From assembly GCF_009695915.1 (NCBI RefSeq), contig NZ_VUMZ01000007.1, positions 1 through 64,000 of the forward strand: DNA of 64,000 bases, in the 5' to 3' direction. Source of the DNA: Hornefia butyriciproducens. Its GTDB lineage: Bacteria; Bacillota; Clostridia; Peptostreptococcales; Anaerovoracaceae. This document shows, piece by piece, positions 55,006 through 62,583 of the stretch (its first letter is position 1; each line of letters opens with the position of its first letter). The notes below the pieces were generated by a model that saw only the letters and a list, made by a program, of their open reading frames with translations, was not told the DNA's origin and made no database searches. A program made the translations under genes and the position numbers.

Positions 55006-56541
55006 ATGAATCAGACATTAGCCATACAGGAAGTAATTGAAAAAATCGACGACGCCGTCAAGAGAGAGGACTATAAGGATCCGGACGCCGCCCTGGCGCT
55101 GCTGCAGAGTATCAAGGCCGATCTCCACTGTTTTCACGAGGCCGGAATCGATTTCAAGGTCGTGGTGGACAGCCTCGACGACAGCATTTACATCACCGAC
55201 AGGGAAGGACGCGTCATGTATGTGAATCCGGCTCACAAAAAGAACACCAACATTGAGCCGGAAGAGGTCCTGGGACGCCTCACCAGCGATATCGTCCGGG
55301 AGGGCACACTGTTCACCGGCGGCTCGACGTTGGACGTCATTAAAGAGAAAAAGAAGATTTTCCGCCTCTCGACAGTACAGAAGAAGGATCCACCCGAAGT
55401 CGGATATACCGTGGGCGTTCCCATTTTTGACAGAAACGGAGAGCTGACTCAGGTGGTGGTCAGCAGCCGTCCGATCCTTTCACTTCAGGCTCTGCATGAA
55501 GACTACGGCCGCTTCCTCTCCGAAATCGACCGCACCAAGGACCAGCAGCACGTCACGATTCACAAAAACGCGAAGGCCCCTTCCATGTCCGCCGATCGGC
55601 TTATCGGCGCTTCCTACTCACTGAAAAAAATCTCCGATATCATCGCCCTCGCCGCTCCCACCGACGCGACAGTGCTGATCACCGGAGAATCCGGCGTCGG
55701 CAAGGAGGTCATCGCGGATGAAATTTACCGCCGCAGCGACCGCAGCGACCGGACCTTCATCAAGGTAAACTGTGCCTCGATTCCCGCCAACCTGCTGGAA
55801 TCCGAACTTTTCGGCTACGAGCGCGGCGCGTTCTCCGGCGCGAACTCCGGCGGAAAGCCGGGACTCTTTGAAATGGCCAGCGGCGGCACGCTTCTCCTGG
55901 ACGAAATCGGCGACATGCCCATGGATCTTCAGGTGAAGCTTCTGCGGGCGCTTCAGGACAAAAAAATAACCCGCGTAGGGGGCACCAAACCGATTCAGCT
56001 GGACATCCGGTTCATCGCCGCCACCAACAGCGATCTGAAGAAAAAAATCGCGGAGGGCACGTTCCGACAGGATCTTTTCTACCGGCTGAACGTTATTCCG
56101 GTCAACATCCCGCCGCTACGGGAGCGGATCAACGATATCGATGCGCTTACCGACCACTTCATCGATGTGTTCGCGGAAAAGCACCATCGCCGTCTGACTC
56201 TGTCTGAAAAAAACAGAGAAGTCTTCCGTGCCTATCACTGGCCGGGCAACGTGAGAGAGCTGGAAAACGTCGTCGAGTATCTGACGATCTGTGCTTCCGG
56301 CAGCGACCACGTGGACGAGGAGACTCTCCGAGGAATTCTGGACATTTCTCAGAGCGACAACCCGGCCACCGGCACCGGAACCCTGGCCCAGTCCGTGGAA
56401 AATTATGAAAAGAATCTCATCGAGACGGTTCTGAAAAACTCGAAAAGCCTGCGGGACGCCGGTGCCCGTCTGGGCGTCAACGCCTCCACAATATCCCGCA
56501 AAATCAAGCAGTACGGGATCGACTATCCGGGGACCAAGTAG
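55006..56541 (+). CDS. Sigma-54-dependent transcriptional activator (PAS-AAA-Fis)
   Basis: A 511-residue enhancer-binding protein. Residues 45-165 form a PAS sensor ([20 protein letters not shown]), so a small molecule or redox signal is likely. The AAA+ domain has Walker [18 protein letters not shown] near residue 227, the sigma-54 contact loop ERGAFSGA near 274 (Ser replaces Thr of GAFTGA), Walker [14 protein letters not shown] and [15 protein letters not shown]. The C-terminal Fis-type helix-turn-helix is [20 protein letters not shown]. No receiver domain exists, so it is not a two-component regulator. It is divergent from the BKACE gene; GGGAGG precedes the ATG at 55006. Confidence 0.94.
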   Translation: MNQTLAIQEVIEKIDDAVKREDYKDPDAALALLQSIKADLHCFHEAGIDFKVVVDSLDDSIYITDREGRVMYVNPAHKKNTNIEPEEVLGRLTSDIVREGTLFTGGSTLDVIKEKKKIFRLSTVQKKDPPEVGYTVGVPIFDRNGELTQVVVSSRPILSLQALHEDYGRFLSEIDRTKDQQHVTIHKNAKAPSMSADRLIGASYSLKKISDIIALAAPTDATVLITGESGVGKEVIADEIYRRSDRSDRTFIKVNCASIPANLLESELFGYERGAFSGANSGGKPGLFEMASGGTLLLDEIGDMPMDLQVKLLRALQDKKITRVGGTKPIQLDIRFIAATNSDLKKKIAEGTFRQDLFYRLNVIPVNIPPLRERINDIDALTDHFIDVFAEKHHRRLTLSEKNREVFRAYHWPGNVRELENVVEYLTICASGSDHVDEETLRGILDISQSDNPATGTGTLAQSVENYEKNLIETVLKNSKSLRDAGARLGVNASTISRKIKQYGIDYPGTK

Positions 56542-56610
56542 CACAGTCTCCGGGAGTTTTGATACAAGCGGGACAAGACTGCTGTATTTTCAACAGTGCA
56601 AACAGATGTA

Positions 56611-56665
56611 AAAGCCCTTTCAAATTCAGTTTATTTCTTTCTGAATCTGAAAGGGCTTTGTTTTC
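56611..56665. terminator. Bidirectional terminator between the sigma-54 activator and thiolase genes
   Basis: AAAGCCCTTTCAAATTCAG (56611-56629) pairs with CTGAATCTGAAAGGGCTTT (56641-56659), 18 of 19 positions, flanked by GTTTTC on the plus and TTTTACATC on the minus strand. The two genes converge here. Confidence 0.88.
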
Positions 56666-56751
56666 TTGTCATGTTGCTGTTATCTGTCGGCCAGACCTTT
56701 TCCTTGTATGCCGGCCGGCAACACTTCAGCAGTCCTGAACACTTTCGATAT

Positions 56752-57930
56752 CTATACCATTTCAATGATGACCGCAGTACCCATGCCGCCGCCTGCACAC
56801 AGGGTGGCGAGACCGTATTTCTGCCCGCGTTTCATCAGCTCGTACATGCAGGTGATGACCAGACGGGAGCCGGTTGCGCCCACGGGATGACCGAGGGAAA
56901 TACCGCTGCCGTTCACATTCAGTTTGTCATCCGGAATTCCCAGCGTCTTCTGGCATGCAAGGCACTGAGCGGCGAAGGCCTCGTTGATTTCGAACAGATC
57001 GATATCGTCGATGGTCATTCCCGCCTTGTCCAGCGCTTTTCTGGAGGCGTCGATGGGGCCGATTCCCATCAGCTCCGGAGGAACTCCCACCGTCGCCACC
57101 GATCTTATGCGGCAGATGATGTTCAGCCCCAGTTCCTTGGCTTTTTCCTCCTCCATCAGGATCACGCCGGAAGCCGCGTCGTTCATGCCGGACGCATTGC
57201 CTGCGGTCACGGTTCCGTCCTCCTTAAAGGTTGGCTTCAGCTTCGCCAGCGCCTCATAGCTCGCGTTTCTCCTGGGATACTCGTCGGTATCATAGGTAGT
57301 ATCGCCTTTTCTTCCGTGCACTGTGACAGGGATAATCTCATCCTTGAATTTTCCGGCATCAATGGCTGCCACTGCTCTCTGCTGGGAGCGGAGGGAATAG
57401 CGATCCATTTCCTCTCTGGTTACATGATACTTCTCAGCCACATTTTCTGCGGTGATTCCCATCGCCGGACCGACGCCCAGATTCGTCAGGGAATCCCACA
57501 TGGAATCCCTCAGTTCCATATGGCCGTACTTCTTGCCGTATCTGGCGTCGAACACCATGTGGGGGGCGGTGCTCATGCTGTCCGCGCCTCCCGCCATGAT
57601 GCAGTCCGCCTCGCCGGCCTTAATCTGATAGTAGCCGAACTGAATCGACGACATCGACGACGTGCAGTTTCTGTGGATCGTGATTCCCGGCACCGTAACC
57701 GGCAGACCCGCCTTGACCGCGGCAACGCGGGCCAGGTTGTTTTCTTTGTAGGTCCTCTGATAGTTGCAGCCCCAGATTACATCCTCGATCATCGCGGGAT
57801 CGATACCCGCCCGCTCTACCAGCGCCTGCATGACAGGGATGGAAAGATCCAGTGACGTAATGGTCTTAAACTGCCCGCCGATGGTTCCGATAGGCGTTCT
57901 GCAGCCTGCTACTATGACGACATTTCTCAT
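56752..57930 (-). CDS. Acetyl-CoA C-acetyltransferase (thiolase)
   Basis: A 392-residue biosynthetic/degradative thiolase interconverting two acetyl-CoA and acetoacetyl-CoA. Nucleophile Cys89 is in IHRNCTSSMSS, the NEAFAAQCLA segment with the HxF/NEAF motif is near residue 318, SLGHPVGATG supplies the histidine, and LCAGGGMGTAVIIEMV the second catalytic cysteine. It follows the MFS gene with a 3-bp gap as the last gene of the DUF362 operon. It would handle acetoacetyl-CoA arising from the BKACE product after CoA activation, although no CoA transferase is in the window. Confidence 0.95.
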   Translation of the reverse strand: MRNVVIVAGCRTPIGTIGGQFKTITSLDLSIPVMQALVERAGIDPAMIEDVIWGCNYQRTYKENNLARVAAVKAGLPVTVPGITIHRNCTSSMSSIQFGYYQIKAGEADCIMAGGADSMSTAPHMVFDARYGKKYGHMELRDSMWDSLTNLGVGPAMGITAENVAEKYHVTREEMDRYSLRSQQRAVAAIDAGKFKDEIIPVTVHGRKGDTTYDTDEYPRRNASYEALAKLKPTFKEDGTVTAGNASGMNDAASGVILMEEEKAKELGLNIICRIRSVATVGVPPELMGIGPIDASRKALDKAGMTIDDIDLFEINEAFAAQCLACQKTLGIPDDKLNVNGSGISLGHPVGATGSRLVITCMYELMKRGQKYGLATLCAGGGMGTAVIIEMV

Positions 57931-57933
57931 TGC

Positions 57934-59271
57934 TTATGCTTCCTTTCCTGTAATTGAGTCTTCCTTCGCGTAGTCCAGATTATATTTTCTCGTATTCAGC
58001 ACAGAGATCAGGATGATGTTCACCGCCAGCAGCACGATGAATACGATGTAGGCTCCCCTCAGGGATCCGGTGATGGTCAGCGCGAGAGAATTGATTTTGT
58101 AGTTCAGCATCAGCACGATCTCCATAATCGGGAAGTAGATGGAATAGACGAGATCGAAATTGTGTCTCCCGAATACCGAAGCCGGAAGGGACGTCATGAA
58201 GTTTGCCGCCGCTCCGATGGCAACGCCGACCATGGCGACACAGATATATCCGCCCAGCTGATTGTTCAGAATATAGTTGACTCCGAGGGCAACGATGTAC
58301 CAGATCAGGAATGCACGAACCGCGGTCTTGACACCCAGTTTCTGGTCGATGAACCCGAATCCGTAGGAGCCGGCCAGCCCGACGAGGGCACATACCGTCA
58401 TCATGAATACTGCCTTGGTGGGTGTGAATCCCAACTCAATGTTTCTGGATACCATCTGGCTCATGACTCCGGTGGTGACCAGCTGGTTAATTCCGATGAT
58501 GATAGCGACCACCCACATCTCCGGAGTTTTCAGCAGGGATGCAACCGTCCATCTGCTGGTGTTCTCAGAACTCATATCCGCATATTCCGCTTCATAAACA
58601 TCTTTGCTGACGTTGTCCGGGTAGACTCCTCTCTCCTGAGGCGTGTTCCGGATCACGATGTAGCCTATAATGGCCACAACGATGCCGACAATTCCCATGA
58701 CTCTCATTCCGGCAGCCATGCCGAGGCCTCCGATCAGCGCGGAAATCAGAGGAACGTAGAGTGCGGATCCCAGATTATGCCCCATCGTCGTAAATCCGTT
58801 GGCAAGGCCCTTCTTCTTCGGGAACCATTGGGTAACCAGATTCCCCCCGCCAATATACGCAGCGCCGTTGATGAAAATTGTCACCAGTGTCAGGCCGATA
58901 AAGTAAGAGAATACTGTCTGAGACGCTCCGTAATAGATGTACGATGCGCCCGCCAGTCCGAGGAAGACTGCGGAAAGCGCCCTGGCTCCGATCTTAACGC
59001 AGATGCGCCCGATGATGAAGTACGCGACTACACCGATCAGACCCGCATAGAACGCCATATCCAGAAGTCTCGCATGCAGCGCCGTCTGCGAAGCGTAGCC
59101 CAGCGCCTTCCAGTGCGCACCCGAGAACGCCTCAATAACGATATTCTGTCCGTCGATGGAATAACCGATGAGGAACCAGAACATGATCATGCAGTAGAAG
59201 ATGATCAGCCAGCCCTTTCCGAAGTCGGCCCTTGTGTTTTCCGACTGTAATTTCACATTGTTATCTGACAT
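57934..59271 (-). CDS. MFS transporter, oxalate/formate antiporter (OFA)-like
   Basis: A 445-residue carrier with twelve predicted membrane helices and a central cytoplasmic loop (DNVSKDVYEAEYADMSSENT). The region GGNLVTQWFPKKKGLANGFT between helices 4 and 5 resembles the OFA family motif, and TSLPASVFGRHNFDLVYSIY is family-like in the second half. OFA members exchange or import organic anions, so this is the probable entry or exit route for the substrate or product of the sigma-54 regulon. I chose ATG 59271 because GGAGG lies 8 bp upstream. Followed by thiolase after 3 bp. Confidence 0.88.
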   Translation of the reverse strand: MSDNNVKLQSENTRADFGKGWLIIFYCMIMFWFLIGYSIDGQNIVIEAFSGAHWKALGYASQTALHARLLDMAFYAGLIGVVAYFIIGRICVKIGARALSAVFLGLAGASYIYYGASQTVFSYFIGLTLVTIFINGAAYIGGGNLVTQWFPKKKGLANGFTTMGHNLGSALYVPLISALIGGLGMAAGMRVMGIVGIVVAIIGYIVIRNTPQERGVYPDNVSKDVYEAEYADMSSENTSRWTVASLLKTPEMWVVAIIIGINQLVTTGVMSQMVSRNIELGFTPTKAVFMMTVCALVGLAGSYGFGFIDQKLGVKTAVRAFLIWYIVALGVNYILNNQLGGYICVAMVGVAIGAAANFMTSLPASVFGRHNFDLVYSIYFPIMEIVLMLNYKINSLALTITGSLRGAYIVFIVLLAVNIILISVLNTRKYNLDYAKEDSITGKEA

Positions 59272-59311
59272 AGTAAACCTCCATATGGTTGTCGCCGGCG
59301 ATACGTCTGCT

Positions 59312-59351
59312 GCCGCACATGCACCCGTGCTTCTGCACAAGTGCATGCGGC
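59312..59351 (-). other. Long hairpin between the 89-residue gene and the MFS gene
   Basis: GCCGCACATGCAC (59312-59324) pairs with GTGCATGCGGC (59341-59351), 10-11 bp. There is no T-run, so it is more likely a stability or processing element than a terminator in the 146-bp spacer. Confidence 0.5.
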
Positions 59352-59417
59352 TGAGAATTTCTCCAATCAGGCCGCAGAACCCGATGCAGCAGGTTTCCGC
59401 ACCGCCGGAGGAAACAT

Positions 59418-59687
59418 CTAATTCTTTCCGAATCTCTGATCTGTGGCGGTCACGACCATTTCATCCCACGTGTCAAACTGACTGCTTTCCCGGACAAAGC
59501 CGTCCAACAGTGTCTTGGAATACACCAGTCTCGGCGAATCCCATGTGCACATGACAGCGCTGGAATACTTAAATGCCTCGAAATTTTCCAGATTGGTGTA
59601 TTTCTGCATGAATTCATCTGTGAAGATGTCCTCCAGAATTTTTTTGAATTCATCGTCATTATTGTAGGATACGTAATCGTTCAGCAT
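59418..59687 (-). CDS. Unknown 89-residue protein paired with DUF362 protein
   Basis: An 89-residue acidic protein with no signal peptide or membrane helix. Notable segments are MLNDYVSYNNDDEFKKILED, EFMQKYTNLENFEAFKYSSA and VMCTWDSPRLVYS. I do not recognise the family. It starts 2 bp after the DUF362 stop, so the pair is translationally coupled and may form a complex or act on the same substrate. It may be specific to this pathway. Confidence 0.7.
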   Translation of the reverse strand: MLNDYVSYNNDDEFKKILEDIFTDEFMQKYTNLENFEAFKYSSAVMCTWDSPRLVYSKTLLDGFVRESSQFDTWDEMVVTATDQRFGKN

Positions 59688-59689
59688 GA

Positions 59690-60979
59690 TTATTTACTCT
59701 CCGGATGTTCTTTGTAATACTCTTCCGCGGCTTTGAACACATAGTCGCGCCATACGGGTTCGTCCCTCTTCATGCAGGGACGGATGATTTCATCCTCCTG
59801 GTCACCCATTCCGTTGATGGTCTCTTTTCTCTGGACAGTCAGATACAGTGCCGGCTCATTCGGCGGGCATCCGAGAATCCAATAGGCGTTCGGATGATCC
59901 TTCAAATATTTCTTTGTACAGTTCCCGTGGAGCACGATCTTCTCATCGGGAATATCCTTCGGAACCTCATTTTTCGGTCCCGCGACGATGGTCATTCCCG
60001 CGTTTTTGTCGTACTCGCCTACTGCCTTCAGTTCTTCCATGTTGATGGCAAGCAGTGCCTGACAGCTGGAGCATGCGCCGTCGCACCGCACGTCATATTC
60101 CGGCCACCGTTTACTCATGTCTCCGATGTACGGAATCCACATTGGCTTGAAGCATTCCTCGATGGTCTGTCCCACAACCTCAATCTGATCCATGCTGTAG
60201 CTTCCCAGTCCGGCTTCCTCGGCTACCGTGAAATAGCTGACGCCGGAGGTATCGATTCCGGTGACCTCACAGGCGACCCGGTCGATAGCGACAGGATCCT
60301 TTGAGCCAAGAATCATGTTGGATTCAATAGGCACCGGCATATGGGGGCTGTATCCGCTGGCCGCTCTGTACGCGTCCATGATGTTCAGATCCGCCCTGCA
60401 TACAGACCATACGTCCATCATCGCCATGGTCAGATTCTGCTGATGCATCTGCATGTGAACCTTGTCCTGTACCACGCCCTTGATATTCTTCAGCGCTCCG
60501 GAGAATACCATGCTGGCATGCGCCTTCAGGATAGGCAGATTGATCAGGTGATCTGCCTCCATCAGTCTCCGGGGAAGCTTGATGTGATCCAGATTGGATC
60601 TGTAACCGCGCACCGCGACGTTGACGAGATCCTTGTCCCTCTTGATGTCATAGCACTCGACGCCTTCTTCCTCAGCCATCTTCGCGATTCCGCTGACCTC
60701 AAAGCACTCTACCGTATCGCAGCCGATCGCGGCGGCTTCAGCGATTACGATTTCCTTTGGCTCTGCCTTCTTCACCTCGCGGATCACGGCGCGGATGACC
60801 TCCGGGTTGGTACATACCGAAGTTTCCGGCGGTTCCGCATGTCCCGCATTCGGTTTCAGCATCACTACCGATCCCTTCTGAATCAGATTCTGCACTCCGC
60901 CGAGAAGGTCGAACACTCTCGTGACATCCTCCTGAATGTCAGCCCCTTTCACCAGGGCTACTTTCGATTTACTGCTCAT
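59690..60979 (-). CDS. DUF362 domain-containing protein
   Basis: A 429-residue protein of the DUF362 family, with KVALVKGADIQEDVTRVFDL at the start, VVMLKPNAGHAEPPETSVCT, LINLPILKAHASMVFSGALK and GGYR-type segments typical of the family. Near residue 320 is CDGACSSCQALLAIN, a Cys cluster able to hold iron-sulfur or another metal. DUF362 proteins often occur beside ferredoxins and anaerobic catabolic enzymes; their reaction is undefined. It starts the operon DUF362 - 89-residue protein - MFS - thiolase. ATG 60979 follows AAGGAGATACT, and a sigma-54 promoter is 62 bp upstream. Confidence 0.85.
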   Translation of the reverse strand: MSSKSKVALVKGADIQEDVTRVFDLLGGVQNLIQKGSVVMLKPNAGHAEPPETSVCTNPEVIRAVIREVKKAEPKEIVIAEAAAIGCDTVECFEVSGIAKMAEEEGVECYDIKRDKDLVNVAVRGYRSNLDHIKLPRRLMEADHLINLPILKAHASMVFSGALKNIKGVVQDKVHMQMHQQNLTMAMMDVWSVCRADLNIMDAYRAASGYSPHMPVPIESNMILGSKDPVAIDRVACEVTGIDTSGVSYFTVAEEAGLGSYSMDQIEVVGQTIEECFKPMWIPYIGDMSKRWPEYDVRCDGACSSCQALLAINMEELKAVGEYDKNAGMTIVAGPKNEVPKDIPDEKIVLHGNCTKKYLKDHPNAYWILGCPPNEPALYLTVQRKETINGMGDQEDEIIRPCMKRDEPVWRDYVFKAAEEYYKEHPESK

Positions 60980-61040
60980 AGTATCTCCTTTCACGAGCTG
61001 TGATATTTTCGATATCGAATGATTCCTGCCATATTAAATC

Positions 61041-61056
61041 AGCAAGTACCATGCCA
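61041..61056 (-). promoter_or_regulatory. Sigma-54 (-24/-12) promoter of the DUF362 operon
   Basis: On the minus strand TGGCAT-GGTAC-TTGCT with GG-N10-GC. It lies 62 bp ahead of the DUF362 start and 53-89 bp downstream of activator site C. Confidence 0.85.
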
Positions 61057-61108
61057 AGGTGTAAATGCCGTTATTTGAACAATTTTTTAACAAAGTATAC
61101 TCTACTTT

Positions 61109-61145
61109 GTTGCACGCACCTCCGACAGCGTTGCGGCAACGCAAC
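61109..61145 (-). promoter_or_regulatory. Activator site C: GTTGCA plus GTTGC-N6-GCAAC dyad
   Basis: GTTGCA at 61109 and GTTGC-GGCAAC-GCAAC at 61130-61145; the spacing is 21 bp instead of 19 bp, and the dyad centre differs from sites A and B. It is positioned between the DUF362 promoter and the end of the alcohol dehydrogenase gene. Confidence 0.65.
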
Positions 61146-61161
61146 AAAAGGGACCTCCGGC

Positions 61162-62298
61162 CTACGGCATTATCCGGCGGAACACGCGGATTATCTCCTC
61201 CTCATTCATTCCGTCACAGAAACCCTCGCCGACCTGCGGGACTGAATCCATCGTTTCCTCAGCCAGTTTCTCCGGCCCGATACCGGCGCTGCCCAGTTTA
61301 CGGGGAAGTCCGATTTCATCGACGAACGTCTCCAAACGCTCCTGCCCCCTTCGGGGTTCCTTTTCTCCAAATACCTGCCGGTAAAACTCTGCAAATCTTT
61401 CACCGTTTTTCGGAAACATTTCCCTGCACCACGCGGGAATCAGCATCGCCAGCGCCGCACCGTGCGCGAGTCCGTATTCCTTTGTAAGAATATGAGACAT
61501 GGTATGACAGGCAAAGTCCCCTCCAGGTCCCAACATATCACTGTGAGCCGCCGTCGCCGCAAACATCATCTCCGCCCGGTTCTGCAGATCACCGGGATCA
61601 TGAATCACACGGGGAAGGCATTCCGTCACCGTCTTCATCAGTCCGGCTGTCATTCTGTCAAGGAGAACGCTTTCTCTTCGAAGATCAAAAAAACGCTCGA
61701 ACGCATGGGCGAAAACATCGAAGCCTCCCGCCGCGGTCTGCCGCGCCGGAAGCGTCACCGTGAGCGCCGGATCCAGCAGAGCAAAGCGGGGTTTGAACTG
61801 TGGAAAGTAGCGAAGCAGCTTGTCGTGGGTCTCGTGATCCTGGATCACCGCCATTCCGTTGGCTTCACTTCCCGTCGCAGGAAGCGTCACGACTGCACCG
61901 ACGGGCAGAAATGCCTCCGGTTCAATATCGCCTCTGAACAGTTCCTCAACCGTTCCTCTCAGGCAGGCGCCGGCCGCCGCCGCCTTCGCGGAATCGATGA
62001 CGCTTCCGCCGCCCACAGCCAGAATCCCGTTCAGTTCTCGATCGCGAATCACACGAACCGCTTTCCGGATAAGTTCACTGTCCGCATTGGCCGTCACACC
62101 TCCCTGGGGCACCACCGTGCATCCGGCCTCTTCCAGACGCGCTGTCAGGCGCTGCCCCAGTCCGGTACGAAAAATACGCTCGCTTCCATACAGTAGCAGA
62201 ATCCGATCCGCATACCGCTTCATCTGCATCCCCGCCTGTTCTTCAGCACCCTCTCCGAAAATGATCTCCGTGGGAATGCTCATCGTAAAATTATACAT
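61162..62298 (-). CDS. Iron-containing alcohol dehydrogenase
   Basis: A 378-residue group III dehydrogenase. The NAD(P)-binding GGGSVIDSAKAAAAGA is near residue 95; iron ligands fall in the VFAHAFERFFD region and the SHILTKEYGLAHGAALAMLI region with three histidines and an aspartate in GGFDVFAHAF. Substrate is uncertain; oxidation of an omega-hydroxy acid such as 4-hydroxybutyrate or reduction of an aldehyde would suit the pathway. I chose ATG 62298 for the GGGAG 9 bp upstream; an ATG at 62307 touches that site. A sigma-54 promoter lies 74 bp upstream. Confidence 0.87.
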   Translation of the reverse strand: MYNFTMSIPTEIIFGEGAEEQAGMQMKRYADRILLLYGSERIFRTGLGQRLTARLEEAGCTVVPQGGVTANADSELIRKAVRVIRDRELNGILAVGGGSVIDSAKAAAAGACLRGTVEELFRGDIEPEAFLPVGAVVTLPATGSEANGMAVIQDHETHDKLLRYFPQFKPRFALLDPALTVTLPARQTAAGGFDVFAHAFERFFDLRRESVLLDRMTAGLMKTVTECLPRVIHDPGDLQNRAEMMFAATAAHSDMLGPGGDFACHTMSHILTKEYGLAHGAALAMLIPAWCREMFPKNGERFAEFYRQVFGEKEPRRGQERLETFVDEIGLPRKLGSAGIGPEKLAEETMDSVPQVGEGFCDGMNEEEIIRVFRRIMP

Positions 62299-62371
62299 TC
62301 TATTCATCTCCCGTTGTCTTGATTTCAGGTCCGCGTCCCGCAACAGAACGCACCCCCTTTGCTACTATTAA

Positions 62372-62387
62372 TGCAAGGGTTATGCCA
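62372..62387 (-). promoter_or_regulatory. Sigma-54 (-24/-12) promoter of the alcohol dehydrogenase gene
   Basis: On the minus strand TGGCAT-AACCC-TTGCA, with GG-N10-GC. Unlike the three others no GTTGC-N6-GCAAC dyad is visible upstream, so it may be driven at lower strength or from a diverged site. Confidence 0.75.
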
Positions 62388-62583
62388 TCCCTCAATTCCT
62401 CCGCGATTTCACGAGGCACAAAAACAAAAAGCGAGGCGAATCCGCCGTTCCATTCGGATGCGTCTCACCTCACAAGTCATTTGTTTCCATATATTCTCCG
62501 GGAGATATTGCAGCGATGCCGCATACAGTGCTCCGCCGGAGGCCGCGCCCCATCAGAGACTGCACTCTGCCGAAGCCTATTCT

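Noticed and set aside
62388-62583. Fourth copy of the activator dyad upstream of the alcohol dehydrogenase promoter
   Set aside because: Only ATTGCAG and similar fragments occur; no GTTGC-N6-GCAAC dyad could be found.
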